Shown: positions 8,926 to 19,040 of the stretch, piece by piece | Layout of the letters: every line of letters begins with the position of its first letter | Numbering within the stretch: the first letter of the stretch is position 1 | Assembly (NCBI RefSeq): GCF_023008245.1 | Contig: NZ_CP090145.1 | Coordinates: 2,480,001-2,544,000, forward strand | Length of the DNA stretch: 64,000 nucleotides | From: Flavobacterium sediminilitoris | GTDB lineage: Bacteria > Bacteroidota > Bacteroidia > Flavobacteriales > Flavobacteriaceae | Direction of reading: 5' to 3' | The notes under the pieces: model-generated | Database searches by the model: none | What the model was told of the DNA's origin: nothing | Seen by the model: the letters and a program-made list of their open reading frames with translations, nothing else | Made by a program: the position numbers and the translations under genes

Positions 8926-9783
8926 ATGAAATGGCAAGGCAGACGTCAAAGTGATAACGTAGAAGATAGAAGAGGAATGTCTTCAAAAGGGAAAGTAGTT
9001 GCAGGTGGAGGAATTATAGGTATAATTGTCCTTTTGTTACAAATTTTTGGAGGTGATACAGGTAAGATGGTAGCTCCAGTTTTAGAACAAATGAATCAGC
9101 AACCTACTACTCAGCAAACAGAACAGAGAGAATTAACAACAGAGGAAAAAGAGCTTGGTCAGTTTGCCGCTACAGTTTTAGCAGATACAGAAGATATTTG
9201 GACTAAAATTTTTAGAGATAACCAAATAGGTGAATATGAAAAACCAAAAATGGTATTATTTACCGATGCTGTTCAAACAGCTTGTGGAGGAGCTAGTTCT
9301 GCATCAGGACCATTTTATTGTCCAGCAGATCATAAAGTATATATGGATTTACGTTTTTTTGAAGAACTTCGTACTCGTTTTGGAGCAAAAGGAGGAGACT
9401 TTGCAATTGCTTATGTTATCGCTCATGAAGTAGGGCATCATATTCAAACTTTACTTGGGACTTCACAAAAAGTAAGACAAGCACAACAAGGGAAAAGTAA
9501 GGTTGAAGCAAATAAACTATCTGTTTGTTTAGAACTTCAAGCCGATTTTTATGCAGGATTGTGGGCACATTATAATAAAAAGTATTTAGAAGCAGGTGAT
9601 ATTGAAGAAGCATTGAGCGCTGCTCATGCAGTAGGAGACGATGCTATTCAAAGTAAAATGCAAGGTCATGTGGTTCCAGATTCATTTACTCATGGTTCAT
9701 CTGAGCAACGTATGAAGTGGTTTATGAAAGGTTACAATTCTGGAGATATTAATCAACATGATACTTTTAAAGAAGAATTGTAA
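8926..9783 (+). CDS. YpfJ-type neutral zinc metallopeptidase
   Basis: 285 residues of the YpfJ (KPN_02809) family. The N-terminus MKWQGRRQSDNVEDRRG is the family signature. A membrane anchor spans residues ~25-41, and the periplasmic domain contains the zinc-binding HEVGHH motif at 167-172 with the third ligand probably in LELQADFYAGLWAHY. The substrate is not established for the family. It is the second gene of a pair with the membrane protein upstream and is closed by a strong terminator. Confidence 0.9.
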   Translation: MKWQGRRQSDNVEDRRGMSSKGKVVAGGGIIGIIVLLLQIFGGDTGKMVAPVLEQMNQQPTTQQTEQRELTTEEKELGQFAATVLADTEDIWTKIFRDNQIGEYEKPKMVLFTDAVQTACGGASSASGPFYCPADHKVYMDLRFFEELRTRFGAKGGDFAIAYVIAHEVGHHIQTLLGTSQKVRQAQQGKSKVEANKLSVCLELQADFYAGLWAHYNKKYLEAGDIEEALSAAHAVGDDAIQSKMQGHVVPDSFTHGSSEQRMKWFMKGYNSGDINQHDTFKEEL

Positions 9784-9801
9784 AAAGATTTTAAATAAAT
9801 A

Positions 9802-9840
9802 AAAATACCCCAAAAGTTAATTAAACTTTTGGGGTATTTT
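9802..9840. terminator. Strong bidirectional terminator between convergent genes
   Basis: A 17-bp stem (AAAATACCCCAAAAGTT and its complement) with a short AATTA loop lies exactly between the metallopeptidase and hutI stops and serves both strands. Confidence 0.92.
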
Positions 9841-11079
9841 TTATGAAATAAACTCTCCATCAATCATTACTTTTTCAATGAGGTTATTTCCAAATTCATA
9901 AGGTAATTGATAATAGGATGTGAGTGGTTTTGTGACAATAATATTTGCTTTTTTTCCTTTAGTAATACTTCCATGAGTTTTACTAATTCCCATAGCATAA
10001 GCACCATTTATTGTTGCAGCATTAATAGCTTCTTCAGGAGTCATCTTCATTTTGATACAAGCTGTTGCTACAACAAAGTTCATGTTTCCAGATGGAGTAG
10101 TACCCGGATTAAAGTCAGTAGCAAGAGCTAAAGGTAAACCAGCTTTTATCATTTTTCTAGCAGGTGTATAAGGAATACTAATAAAATAAGAACAACTAGG
10201 TAAAGCAACTGGCATAGTATTACTGTTTTTTAGTACTTCAATATCTTCATCAGTTACAATTTCTAAATGATCTACAGATAAGGCACCTTGCTCTACACAA
10301 GCTTTTATTCCTTCAATTGCAGTAAATTGATTTACGTGGATTTTTGGGATTAAACCATATTTTCTTCCTGCTTCCATAATTTTAACAGTTTCATCTACAG
10401 AAAAATATCCAGTTTCTAGAAAAGCATCTATATAATCGGCTAAATTTTCAGCAGCAATTTTAGGTAGCATTTCATTAATAATAACATCAATATAAGCAGC
10501 ATGATTTTCTTTATATTCAATAGGAAAAGCATGAGCACCAAGAAAGGTAGCTTTTATAGGAAGGCTATAATTCTCTTTTAATCGTTTTATTACACGAAGC
10601 ATTTTTAGTTCGCCATCAATTGTTAAACCATAACCCGATTTTATTTCAACAGCTCCAGTCCCTTGTAGCATCACTTCTTCTAAACGGAGTTTTGATTGTT
10701 CATAAATCTCATCTTCAGAAGTTTCATTTAATTTTTTAGCCGAATTTAAAATACCACCACCACGATTAGCAATTTCTTCATACGATAATCCATTAATTCG
10801 ATCTACAAATTCTTGAATTCTATTTCCAGCATAAACAATGTGCGTATGACTGTCAACCCATGTAGGTAAAATTACTTTTCCTGTAGCATCAATAACTTCA
10901 GTGTTTTCAAGTTTCGGACAGTTAGCCATTGTTCCAAAATCTTCAATGATATCATCTTTAATAAGTAAAAAAGCATTATCAATTTTTGGTAATATTGCCA
11001 TTGCATCACCCGATACTTTGTCTATTGGATTAGTTCTTATTTGAAGAAGTTCTTTTATGTTGATAAAAAGTTTTTGCAT
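9841..11079 (-). CDS. hutI: Imidazolonepropionase
   Basis: 412 residues, the usual length for the family. HutI hydrolyses 4-imidazolone-5-propanoate to N-formimino-L-glutamate in histidine degradation (cytoplasmic, metal-dependent amidohydrolase fold). Metal-ligand motif DSHTH is at residues 76-80. Family blocks EIKSGYGL, LGAHAFP, HVNQF, SVDHLE and LATDFNPGTTPSGNM are all present. No hutH, hutU or hutG lies next to it, so in this genome the pathway genes are dispersed or the gene acts alone. Confidence 0.95.
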   Translation of the reverse strand: MQKLFINIKELLQIRTNPIDKVSGDAMAILPKIDNAFLLIKDDIIEDFGTMANCPKLENTEVIDATGKVILPTWVDSHTHIVYAGNRIQEFVDRINGLSYEEIANRGGGILNSAKKLNETSEDEIYEQSKLRLEEVMLQGTGAVEIKSGYGLTIDGELKMLRVIKRLKENYSLPIKATFLGAHAFPIEYKENHAAYIDVIINEMLPKIAAENLADYIDAFLETGYFSVDETVKIMEAGRKYGLIPKIHVNQFTAIEGIKACVEQGALSVDHLEIVTDEDIEVLKNSNTMPVALPSCSYFISIPYTPARKMIKAGLPLALATDFNPGTTPSGNMNFVVATACIKMKMTPEEAINAATINGAYAMGISKTHGSITKGKKANIIVTKPLTSYYQLPYEFGNNLIEKVMIDGEFIS

Positions 11080-11151
11080 GAAATAAAATTTTCACAAAAA
11101 TAAGCAGCAATTTTTAAAAACACCTATCTTTATGCTTAAAAACTATAAATC

Positions 11152-12222
11152 TTGAGAAAATTAAGATATAAAAAAGGAAGAAAAGTAAATTCACAACCGT
11201 TAGAATATACAGGAGTTTATAAGGATAAGCAAACTGAAATGCAACTTTTTGTATTTAATGAAAAAGAGGTTGACGAATATGAAAAAATATCTGTAAAAGA
11301 GTTTAATGAAAAAAAGAAATTTGAATTAAATAATTGGCTTAATATTCATGGCTTAAATGATGTAGAGATCATAAAATCATTGGCAGAATATCTTCAACTA
11401 AATAGTTTAATTGTTTCAGACATTTTAAATATTACTAGAGGAACTCGATTAGATGAGTTAGATGATACCTTGTTTTTTAGTGTAAAATCTATCTTGCCAA
11501 ATGATGACGAAGGAACTATATTGATTGAACAAATTAGTTTTTTACTACAGGATAATTTAATTGTATCTTTTCAAGAAAAGAGAGGTGACTTTTTTACGCA
11601 TATAAGAGAACGTTTAAGAGGAAACACTGGAATTGTTCGTAAAAAGAAAGTGGATTATTTACTGTATTTAATGCTCGATTCAATTATTGAAAATTTTTAT
11701 ATTACTATAGAAAGCAAAGAAAATAAAATAGAATCTCTTTTATTAGCTTCAAAAACTTCTGATAGTCCAGAAATAATGGAAGAAATTGAGAAGTTAAGGG
11801 AGATTTTTCATTTGTTAAAACGTTCTATTACTCCTTTGCGAGATGCGTTATTTACGATTAAAACAATTAAAGATGATGATGAGTTTGATTGTATAGAAAC
11901 AGCGAATTATATTTTCTTTGGTAGGTTGCACCAAAAGGCATTGGAACTTTTGGAACAAATTGATTACGATATGAAAACTTTAGATAGTGCAAGCAATTTT
12001 TTCTATACTGCTCAAAGTCATAGAATGAATGAAGTGATGAAAACATTAACCGTTATTTCATCAGTGTTTTTACCTCTTACATTTATAGCAGGTATATATG
12101 GAATGAATTTTAAACATATGCCAGAACTTGAATATCAATACGGATATTTTACTATTCTAGGAGTAATGATTGTTTTAGTATTATTAATGCTTTACTATTT
12201 TAAAAAGAAAAAATGGTTTTAG
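11152..12222 (+). CDS. corA: CorA-family Mg2+/Co2+ transporter
   Basis: 356 residues starting at a TTG codon (MRKLRYKKGRK). The ATG a little upstream is out of frame and closes after seven codons. There is a long cytosolic alpha/beta domain, then the CorA hallmark YGMNF (GMN around residues 317-319) between two C-terminal membrane helices, ending in the lysine-rich FKKKKWF. It should form a homopentameric inner-membrane channel for Mg2+ or related divalent cations. Monocistronic. Confidence 0.92.
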   Translation: MRKLRYKKGRKVNSQPLEYTGVYKDKQTEMQLFVFNEKEVDEYEKISVKEFNEKKKFELNNWLNIHGLNDVEIIKSLAEYLQLNSLIVSDILNITRGTRLDELDDTLFFSVKSILPNDDEGTILIEQISFLLQDNLIVSFQEKRGDFFTHIRERLRGNTGIVRKKKVDYLLYLMLDSIIENFYITIESKENKIESLLLASKTSDSPEIMEEIEKLREIFHLLKRSITPLRDALFTIKTIKDDDEFDCIETANYIFFGRLHQKALELLEQIDYDMKTLDSASNFFYTAQSHRMNEVMKTLTVISSVFLPLTFIAGIYGMNFKHMPELEYQYGYFTILGVMIVLVLLMLYYFKKKKWF

Positions 12223-12325
12223 ATTCTATGAAAAAGAAAAGTAGTTTAAGCCAAATCTAAAAATACTTTTAGATAAAAGATTGAAGATAAAGTATAAACG
12301 AATATAATTAGTAATCTTAAAAAAG

Positions 12326-13708
12326 TTAAATCATATTTTCAGGTTTTACCCAAAGATCAAAATCTTCTGCTGTAACATAGCCTAATCGAATTGCTTCTTT
12401 TTTTAAAGTGGTACCGTTTTTATGAGCTGTTTGTGCTATTTCGGCTGCTTTATAATATCCAATTTTAGTATTTAACGCTGTAACAAGCATTAATGAATTA
12501 GCAACTAATTCATCAATTCGTTTGTTGTTAGGTTCTATTCCTTTAGCACAATTCTCATTAAAAGAGTTGCAAGCATCGCCTAATAATTGTGCTGATTGAA
12601 GAAAATTAGCAATAATCATAGGTTTAAAAACATTTAATTCATAATGTCCTTGTGTTGCACCTATTGTTATGGCTACATCATTCCCCATTACTTGAGCACA
12701 AACCATTGTTAAAGCTTCACATTGTGTTGGGTTTACCTTACCAGGCATTATAGATGAGCCAGGTTCATTTTCAGGAAGTAATAATTCTCCAATTCCCGAA
12801 CGAGGACCAGAAGCTAGCATTCTAATATCATTAGCTATTTTATTTAAGGAAATTGCTAGTTGTTTTAATGCGGAATGACTTTCAACGATTGCATTATGAG
12901 CAGAAAGAGCTTCAAACTTATTTGGAGCAGTTATAAACGGATAACCTGTAAATTTTGAAATATAATGAGCTACTAATGTATCGTAATCTTTAGGTGTATT
13001 TAAACCTGTTCCAACAGCTGTTCCTCCAAGTGCTAATTCAGACAGACTTGATAAAGAGTTTTTTAAGGTTTTTAAACCGTTTGCTAATAATTGAGTATAT
13101 CCAGAAAATTCTTGACCTAAGGTTAAAGGTGTTGCATCCATTAAATGGGTTCTTCCTATTTTAACAATGTCTTTGAAGCTTTCAGATTTATGTTTAAAAG
13201 TATTAAGTAGATTTTCAATAGCAGGAATAGTTTTTTCAACAAGCATAATATAAGCAGAAATGTGCATAGCAGTTGGAAAAGTATCATTTGAAGATTGCGA
13301 TTTGTTAACGTCATCATTGGCTTTTAAAACGGGTTCTGTACCAATTTCTTTCTTCATTAAAAGCTGCGCTCTATTAGCAATAACTTCATTTACATTCATG
13401 TTAGACTGTGTTCCAGAACCTGTTTGCCAAATAACTAAAGGAAAATGGTCGTTTAATTGTTCTTCTATTATTTCATCACATACTAGAGTAATTAAATCTC
13501 TTTTTTCGGTAGAAAGTACTTTTGATTCTGTATTTGTGTAAGCTGCGGCTTTTTTCAAATAAGCAAAAGCTTTAATTATTTCAAAAGGCATTGATGCTTC
13601 TGTTCCAATTTTAAAATTGTTTCTTGAACGCTCTGTTTGTGCACCCCATAATTTATTTTCAGGAACACGTACTTCACCTAATGTGTCTTTTTCAATTCTA
13701 TATTTCAT
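12326..13708 (-). CDS. fumC: Class II fumarate hydratase
   Basis: 460 residues covering the full fumarase C length. Motifs: [51 protein letters not shown] and the superfamily signature [16 protein letters not shown]. It converts fumarate and L-malate in the TCA cycle as a tetramer without an iron-sulfur cluster. It stands alone between corA and the small membrane protein, read toward corA. Confidence 0.96.
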   Translation of the reverse strand: MKYRIEKDTLGEVRVPENKLWGAQTERSRNNFKIGTEASMPFEIIKAFAYLKKAAAYTNTESKVLSTEKRDLITLVCDEIIEEQLNDHFPLVIWQTGSGTQSNMNVNEVIANRAQLLMKKEIGTEPVLKANDDVNKSQSSNDTFPTAMHISAYIMLVEKTIPAIENLLNTFKHKSESFKDIVKIGRTHLMDATPLTLGQEFSGYTQLLANGLKTLKNSLSSLSELALGGTAVGTGLNTPKDYDTLVAHYISKFTGYPFITAPNKFEALSAHNAIVESHSALKQLAISLNKIANDIRMLASGPRSGIGELLLPENEPGSSIMPGKVNPTQCEALTMVCAQVMGNDVAITIGATQGHYELNVFKPMIIANFLQSAQLLGDACNSFNENCAKGIEPNNKRIDELVANSLMLVTALNTKIGYYKAAEIAQTAHKNGTTLKKEAIRLGYVTAEDFDLWVKPENMI

Positions 13709-13833
13709 ACTACTTTTTATTATTTAAGAAAAATACAATTTATCAGGGTTTTAAAGAAATAAAAAGTGTTATTATATTGCTAAAAAAAATAAATACTAGT
13801 ATCTTTGGCATGAATTCATAAATTCCGGAAAAC

Positions 13834-14004
13834 ATGTTTGAATTTGATCAGTATTTAGGTTTTTTACTTTTCTTAACCATTTTAACAATCGGGTTTTGGT
13901 TAATGATTTTTTTAGCGTCGTTTGTACCTTATTGGTTAGGTGGTGCTATTGTTGAATTAATCAAAGAGAAAAGAGCCAAAAAACAGCAAGAAAGACAAGA
14001 ATAA
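13834..14004 (+). CDS. Small membrane protein (56 residues)
   Basis: ATG at 13834 to TAA at 14002-14004 encodes a 56-residue protein: an acidic N-terminus (MFEFDQYLGF), two adjacent hydrophobic stretches (residues ~8-28 and ~30-40), and a highly charged tail (IKEKRAKKQQERQE). It occupies the gap between fumC and the TonB receptor and ends 30 bp before a strong terminator, which supports a real transcript. Function unknown. Confidence 0.6.
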   Translation: MFEFDQYLGFLLFLTILTIGFWLMIFLASFVPYWLGGAIVELIKEKRAKKQQERQE

Positions 14005-14035
14005 TAAATAATAATTATTTTTCTTGTTTAAAAAT

Positions 14036-14067
14036 AAAAAAGGACTGCATTTGCAGTCCTTTTTTTT
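14036..14067. terminator. Bidirectional terminator
   Basis: AAAAAGGACTGC, loop ATTT, then GCAGTCCTTTTTTTT. It serves the small plus-strand gene and the minus-strand TonB receptor gene. Confidence 0.92.
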
Positions 14068-14070
14068 ATA

Positions 14071-16539
14071 TTATCCCATGAAGTCATCTCCACCGTTATC
14101 GTCTCTTCTCTGATTTTCTCTTTCATTTTTCTGCTTATTAAATCTATAAGTAAAAGAAAGATTAATTTGTCTTTGTCTCCATTGAAATTCTGAATAACTA
14201 GTTATATTTTCTAAATTAGTTTCAGAACGTCTTTTTCTAGAATTAAATAAATCGCTAACATTTAATGCAATTGTTCCTTTGTCTTTTAAAACATCTTTGC
14301 TAAATGCTAAATTTACACTAGTCATTGATAATCTTTTACCTTGTGCATTATTTTCTGGTGCACTATAGGTTGCATTTGTTTGCCAATCAATTTTGTATGG
14401 TAATGTAATTTTAGAAGAAACTCTTGCAAACCAACTTGATGCTACATTATCGAAATTTTGAACGATTTCTTCATTTAATGAATTTATATATCTATAATCT
14501 CCTTTTGTTTCGTTTCTATAAAGATTGAAATTAGTATTTAATCTCCACCATTTATATGGAGAATAATTTACATTAAATTCAAAACCAGATCTAAATTCTG
14601 TTGCTAAGTTAATGGGCGTTGCTTCAATAACGGGAACACCATCAACGATTGATCCAGATTCTCTTCTGATGAATTGGAACGAATCATCTGTTAAATTAGC
14701 ATAAACAGAGGTGTTGAATGTTACTTTATTCCATCTTTTTAAATATCCTAAATCAAATGCATTTGTATAAGCAGGATTTAAATCAGGATTTCCTCTAAAA
14801 ATATTAATTCTACTTGAATAAGTTGAAAAAGGATTTAAGAAACGACCTCTTGGTCTATTAATTCTTTTACTATAGCTTAAACTTAAACTACTTGTTTCCG
14901 AAAATTCATAGTTTACAGTAGCAGTTGGGAAGAAATTATTATATTTTTTAGTATTATAATCGTTAACCGAAATTGAGTTTACATCAATATTACTATCTTC
15001 AAAACGTAATCCTAAGAAATAAGAGAATTTATTGATCTTTGAACCAAATTGAACATAGAAGGCATTTACATTTTCGTTATATTCTAATAGATTTGAATAT
15101 AAATCATTTCTAACCCAGTTTCCATTGTCTAATAAATCAATTTGGAAATCAGTTAGGTTTTTTTGAAAACTACCACGATATCCTGCTTCAAAACGAGATT
15201 CTTTTCCTATAGGTAATACATAATCAGCTTGAAAAAGATTGCGTTGTTGAGTTTGAGGATTTAATGTTCTTTCAACAAATAATGAACTAGGATCGTTTAA
15301 AACTTGATCATTAATTATAGAATTGTCATTTTCTCTGTTTTGAGAGAACGACATATCAATTGTTAATTTGTGATCTTCTTTTTTAAAGTTTTTTGTAAAA
15401 TTTGTAGCGTATTCAAAAGTTAAATCTTTACTTCTTTGATCGTTAAAACGATTTCTAGTATAAGTAGGATTTCTTAATTCATCAAAATTATAGAAAAATA
15501 CATTATCTGGATTTTCTCCTCTACTATTCTGTATCGTTAATGAATTTGTCCAGCTAGTTGATTTATTTATAAATAATTCTATTCCAAAGTTTGTATTATA
15601 TCCTTTGTTTAAACGTTCATTATTTCTTTTTTCATCAATATAGTTTTGAATAACACCATTATCAAAGTAAGTAGAATTATTAAATGAATTCCCTAGAGAA
15701 GTTCTATAATTATAACCAGTATTTGAAAATAAATTGAATTTATCACTTCTATAGTTTAAACTTGAACTTACACCATAGCTTTCAGGATCACCAGCAGAAA
15801 CTACAAACGAACCATTTAATCCTTGTGCTTTTCCTTTTCTTAAAATAATGTTTATAATTCCACCACTACCTTCAGCATCATAACGAGCAGATGGGTTGGT
15901 AACAACTTCTACTTTTTCAACAGAGTCTGCTGGAAGTAATTTTAAAGCATCTGCAATATTAATTCCAGCTAAACCAGATGGTTTTCCGTCTATTAAGATT
16001 CTAACATTTTCATTTCCTCTAAGAGCAACATTTCCTTCTGGATCAACTGTAACAGATGGAACATTATCCAAAACATCACTAACTGTTCCACCTTTTACCA
16101 TCATATCTTTTCCTACATTATAAACTCTTTTGTCTAGTTTTATTTCTACAGTAGAGCGTTCCGCAATAACTTCAACAGCTTGTAATTGAGCAATATCAGC
16201 TTCTAAATATACAGTACCAAAATCGGTATTAGTATTATATGTTTTATTTTTTAATTCAACAGTTTTGAAAGAAATAAACTCAAATCGAACATTATATGTC
16301 CCAGATTGTATTTCAAAGTTAAAATCACCATTTAAATCAGTAACACCACCGCTTAATTTTTCAGGGTTTTTAACATCCTGAAATACAACAGTTGCGTATT
16401 CTAAAGGTAATGTAGTTCCTTTTTCAATAATTTTACCAGAAACTTTAATTCTTTTTGCATCTGGTCTTTGTTGAGAAAAAACCATCATTGGTAATGAGAG
16501 TAAAAAGAAAAGGGCGGTTAATTTGTAATTCTTTAGCAT
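14071..16539 (-). CDS. TonB-dependent outer membrane receptor
   Basis: 822 residues. A signal peptide (1-22) is followed by a carboxypeptidase-regulatory-like beta sandwich (~33-115, VSGKIIEKGTTLPLEYATVVF), a plug domain (~130-235, GGTVSDVLDNVPSVTVDPEG...VRILIDGKPSG...IIRKG-type end) and a large beta-barrel ending in SFTYRFNKQKNE. No SusD partner is adjacent, so it is more like the stand-alone outer-membrane beta-barrel group than a SusC transporter. The C-terminal tail (NQRRDDNGGDDFMG) after the last barrel strand is unusual for a protein expected to end on an aromatic residue. Substrate unknown. Confidence 0.87.
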   Translation of the reverse strand: MLKNYKLTALFFLLSLPMMVFSQQRPDAKRIKVSGKIIEKGTTLPLEYATVVFQDVKNPEKLSGGVTDLNGDFNFEIQSGTYNVRFEFISFKTVELKNKTYNTNTDFGTVYLEADIAQLQAVEVIAERSTVEIKLDKRVYNVGKDMMVKGGTVSDVLDNVPSVTVDPEGNVALRGNENVRILIDGKPSGLAGINIADALKLLPADSVEKVEVVTNPSARYDAEGSGGIINIILRKGKAQGLNGSFVVSAGDPESYGVSSSLNYRSDKFNLFSNTGYNYRTSLGNSFNNSTYFDNGVIQNYIDEKRNNERLNKGYNTNFGIELFINKSTSWTNSLTIQNSRGENPDNVFFYNFDELRNPTYTRNRFNDQRSKDLTFEYATNFTKNFKKEDHKLTIDMSFSQNRENDNSIINDQVLNDPSSLFVERTLNPQTQQRNLFQADYVLPIGKESRFEAGYRGSFQKNLTDFQIDLLDNGNWVRNDLYSNLLEYNENVNAFYVQFGSKINKFSYFLGLRFEDSNIDVNSISVNDYNTKKYNNFFPTATVNYEFSETSSLSLSYSKRINRPRGRFLNPFSTYSSRINIFRGNPDLNPAYTNAFDLGYLKRWNKVTFNTSVYANLTDDSFQFIRRESGSIVDGVPVIEATPINLATEFRSGFEFNVNYSPYKWWRLNTNFNLYRNETKGDYRYINSLNEEIVQNFDNVASSWFARVSSKITLPYKIDWQTNATYSAPENNAQGKRLSMTSVNLAFSKDVLKDKGTIALNVSDLFNSRKRRSETNLENITSYSEFQWRQRQINLSFTYRFNKQKNERENQRRDDNGGDDFMG

Positions 16540-16620
16540 GATAAATTTGTATGTTTTTCTTTAAGACAGCAAATTTATGTTTAGGTTTAATCTACACTTC
16601 CCAATAGTATGTTAAAAAAA

Positions 16621-16962
16621 CTATAGAATTTTGTTAATCATTTCTAAAGGTCGTGCTATAACTGCTTTATTATCATTCACAACAATAGGTCTTTCTATTA
16701 ATTTAGGATGATTTAACATAGCGTCAATTATAGCCTCATCAGAAAGTTCTTTCCCTTTATAGTCATCAATCCAAATTTTTTCTTTTACTCTTACTAATTC
16801 AATAGGTCTTATTCCTAATTTTTTTATTACGTCTTTCAATTCTTCTTTAGAGAAAGGCTCGTCCATATATTTTCTTAATATAAAAGGCTTGTTGAAAGAT
16901 TCAATTTCGCATAAACCTTCTCTCGATTTTGAACATCTTGGATTGTGGTAAATTGTTATCAT
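16621..16962 (-). CDS. ArsC/Spx-family thioredoxin-fold reductase
   Basis: 113 residues. Motif YHNPRCSKSR places the single catalytic cysteine at position 10, as in glutaredoxin-dependent arsenate reductases. IRPIELVRVKE and PKLIERPIVVND match the ArsC substrate and arginine segments. It probably reduces arsenate using glutathione or glutaredoxin. No ars operon genes flank it, so a general redox role is equally possible. Confidence 0.87.
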   Translation of the reverse strand: MITIYHNPRCSKSREGLCEIESFNKPFILRKYMDEPFSKEELKDVIKKLGIRPIELVRVKEKIWIDDYKGKELSDEAIIDAMLNHPKLIERPIVVNDNKAVIARPLEMINKIL

Positions 16963-17049
16963 AATAGTATAAATTTTAATACAAAGGAAATGATATTATT
17001 GTTTGTAACAAAATACTCTTAAATTTGACTGATTAAAAAAAATAAAAAT

Positions 17050-17955
17050 ATGTACTTAGAACAAGTAAAAAAATTCACTGCCAATCCTATTTTGTATTTT
17101 ATATTTCCTATTTCCTTTATTGGTTTAATAGCAGCAAATTATGTGGCAAGTGAAGGAGTAGATACTAATGAATTACTACAACAAATGATTAACTCCGTTG
17201 GAGTTAATGGTGCTTTTATAATGCTTATAGCACCACTTTCTGTAGGGATATTTGCTATTTGGTTTTGGGTTAAGTTTATTCAAGGGCAATCTATAAAAAG
17301 TTTAACAACATCAAGAGCGAAAGTAGACTGGAAACGTATCTTTTTTTCTTTTTCACTATGGAGTTTAATTACTATAGGAATGACCTTATTAGCCTATTAC
17401 TCAACACCAGAAGATTTTGTATGGAATTTTAATCCTCAAAAATTTGCAATATTTTTTTTAATAGCTATAATTTTAATTCCATTACAAACAAGTTTTGAAG
17501 AATATTTGTTTAGAGGTAATTTTTTACAAGGATTAGCATTGGTCACAAAAAGTAGATTAGTACCATTATTAATTACTTCAATATTATTTGGGCTTATGCA
17601 TATTGCAAATCCAGAAGTAGGGAAAATAGGTTTAATAATCATGGTTTATTATATTGGAACAGGTTTGTTTTTAGGAATTTTAACCATAATGGATGAAGGA
17701 TTAGAACTAGCTCTTGGTTTTCATGCTGCTAATAATTTAGTAGGAGCACTTTTAGTTACTGCTGATTGGACTGCTTTTCAAACACATTCTATTTTAAAAG
17801 ATGTATCCGAACCATCTGCTGGATTCGAAATTATATTTCCTGTTTTAATTGTTTTTCCTTTGTTGTTATTATTGTTTTCAAAAGTTTATAAATGGAAAAA
17901 TTGGAAAGAAAAACTAACAGGACCATTAGAAATCAATAAAGGAGCTGAAATTTAA
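17050..17955 (+). CDS. CPBP-family intramembrane metalloprotease
   Basis: 301 residues, about eight membrane helices. The three CPBP (Abi/Rce1-like) motifs are visible: FEEYLFRG with Glu 150 and Glu 151, GLMHIANPE, and GFHAANNLVG. These supply the metal ligands in the membrane. The substrate is unknown; family members process membrane or prenylated proteins or confer bacteriocin immunity. menE starts 15 bp after its stop, so the two genes are probably cotranscribed. Confidence 0.88.
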   Translation: MYLEQVKKFTANPILYFIFPISFIGLIAANYVASEGVDTNELLQQMINSVGVNGAFIMLIAPLSVGIFAIWFWVKFIQGQSIKSLTTSRAKVDWKRIFFSFSLWSLITIGMTLLAYYSTPEDFVWNFNPQKFAIFFLIAIILIPLQTSFEEYLFRGNFLQGLALVTKSRLVPLLITSILFGLMHIANPEVGKIGLIIMVYYIGTGLFLGILTIMDEGLELALGFHAANNLVGALLVTADWTAFQTHSILKDVSEPSAGFEIIFPVLIVFPLLLLLFSKVYKWKNWKEKLTGPLEINKGAEI

Positions 17956-17970
17956 TAGAAAGAATAAAAA

Positions 17971-19026
17971 ATGATGGTAACGCATAAAAACGTACATAAT
18001 AGATTTAAACTCAATGGATATCATTTTAGTTATGATGATTTATGCAGAGTAGCATATTGTTTTATTAAAGAAGGAAATGAAAATGAAAGATATGTAGGTG
18101 AATTTCTATTAGAATGGTTAGATGATAGTTCATTTTTAGAAGTTCAAACATCAGGTACAACAGGAGTTCCAAAAATAATTAAGCTTGAAAAACAAGCCAT
18201 GATTCAATCAGCATTAGCTACGGGAGATTTTTTCCAATTAGAACCAGGAAATTCTGCTTTACTGTGCTTATCTGCAAAGTATATTGCAGGGAAAATGATG
18301 CTTGTAAGAGCCATAATTTTAGGATTAGAGCTTGATATTGCATTGGTAGACGCTAATCCTTTAGCTTTAGTCAATAAAGAATATGATTTTGTAGCAATGG
18401 TTCCGCTACAAGTTGAAAATTCATTACAGAAATTATATACAATTAAGAAATTAATTATTGGTGGAGCTGCTTTATCAAAACCATTAATTCATAAGATAGA
18501 AAAAATAGATGTAGAAGCTTATGAAACATATGGAATGACTGAAACAATTACACACATTGCAGTTAGAAAAATTGGAGATGAAAATTTTAAAACATTACCT
18601 AATGTAATAGTTAAAGTAGATGCTCGAAATTGTCTTTTAATTGAAGCACCAAAAATTATTACAGAAGAAATAATAACTAATGATATTGTTGAAATTATTT
18701 CAGAAAAGGAATTCAAATGGTTGGGTCGATTTGATAATGTGGTTAATAGTGGAGGAGTGAAGCTATTTCCAGAACAAATAGAAGCTAAGTTGCAAGGCAC
18801 TATAAAAGATCGATTTTTTATTAGTAGTGAAAAAGACGAAAAATTAGGTCAAAAACTTATATTAGTCATAGAATCAGAAGAAAAAGAATTACCACTTTCA
18901 TTTTTTGATGCATTGGATAAATTTGAAAAACCCAAAGCTATTTATTTTATCCCAAAGTTTGTTGAAACTAAAACAGGGAAAATAAACAGGAAATTAAGTT
19001 TAGAAAAACAAAAAGGAGCTAATTAG
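17971..19026 (+). CDS. menE: o-Succinylbenzoate-CoA ligase (short form)
   Basis: 351 residues of the ANL adenylating superfamily. P-loop-like motif VQTSGTTGVPKIIKL, core motif YETYGMTETITHIA, motif LGRFDNVVNSGGVKLFPEQIE with the hinge, and the catalytic lysine in the TGKINRK tail. The short length and sequence are typical of Bacteroidota MenE, which activates o-succinylbenzoate in menaquinone synthesis. No other men genes are adjacent. The stop codon lies inside a perfect palindromic terminator. Confidence 0.87.
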   Translation: MMVTHKNVHNRFKLNGYHFSYDDLCRVAYCFIKEGNENERYVGEFLLEWLDDSSFLEVQTSGTTGVPKIIKLEKQAMIQSALATGDFFQLEPGNSALLCLSAKYIAGKMMLVRAIILGLELDIALVDANPLALVNKEYDFVAMVPLQVENSLQKLYTIKKLIIGGAALSKPLIHKIEKIDVEAYETYGMTETITHIAVRKIGDENFKTLPNVIVKVDARNCLLIEAPKIITEEIITNDIVEIISEKEFKWLGRFDNVVNSGGVKLFPEQIEAKLQGTIKDRFFISSEKDEKLGQKLILVIESEEKELPLSFFDALDKFEKPKAIYFIPKFVETKTGKINRKLSLEKQKGAN

Positions 19027-19034
19027 CTCCTTTT
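19011..19034. terminator. Perfect palindrome terminator overlapping the menE stop
   Basis: AAAAGGAGCTAATT followed by AGCTCCTTTT is a perfect 24-bp palindrome. It contains the TAG stop of menE and ends 7 bp before the stop of the convergent M1 peptidase gene. Confidence 0.8.
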
Positions 19035-19040
19035 AAATTT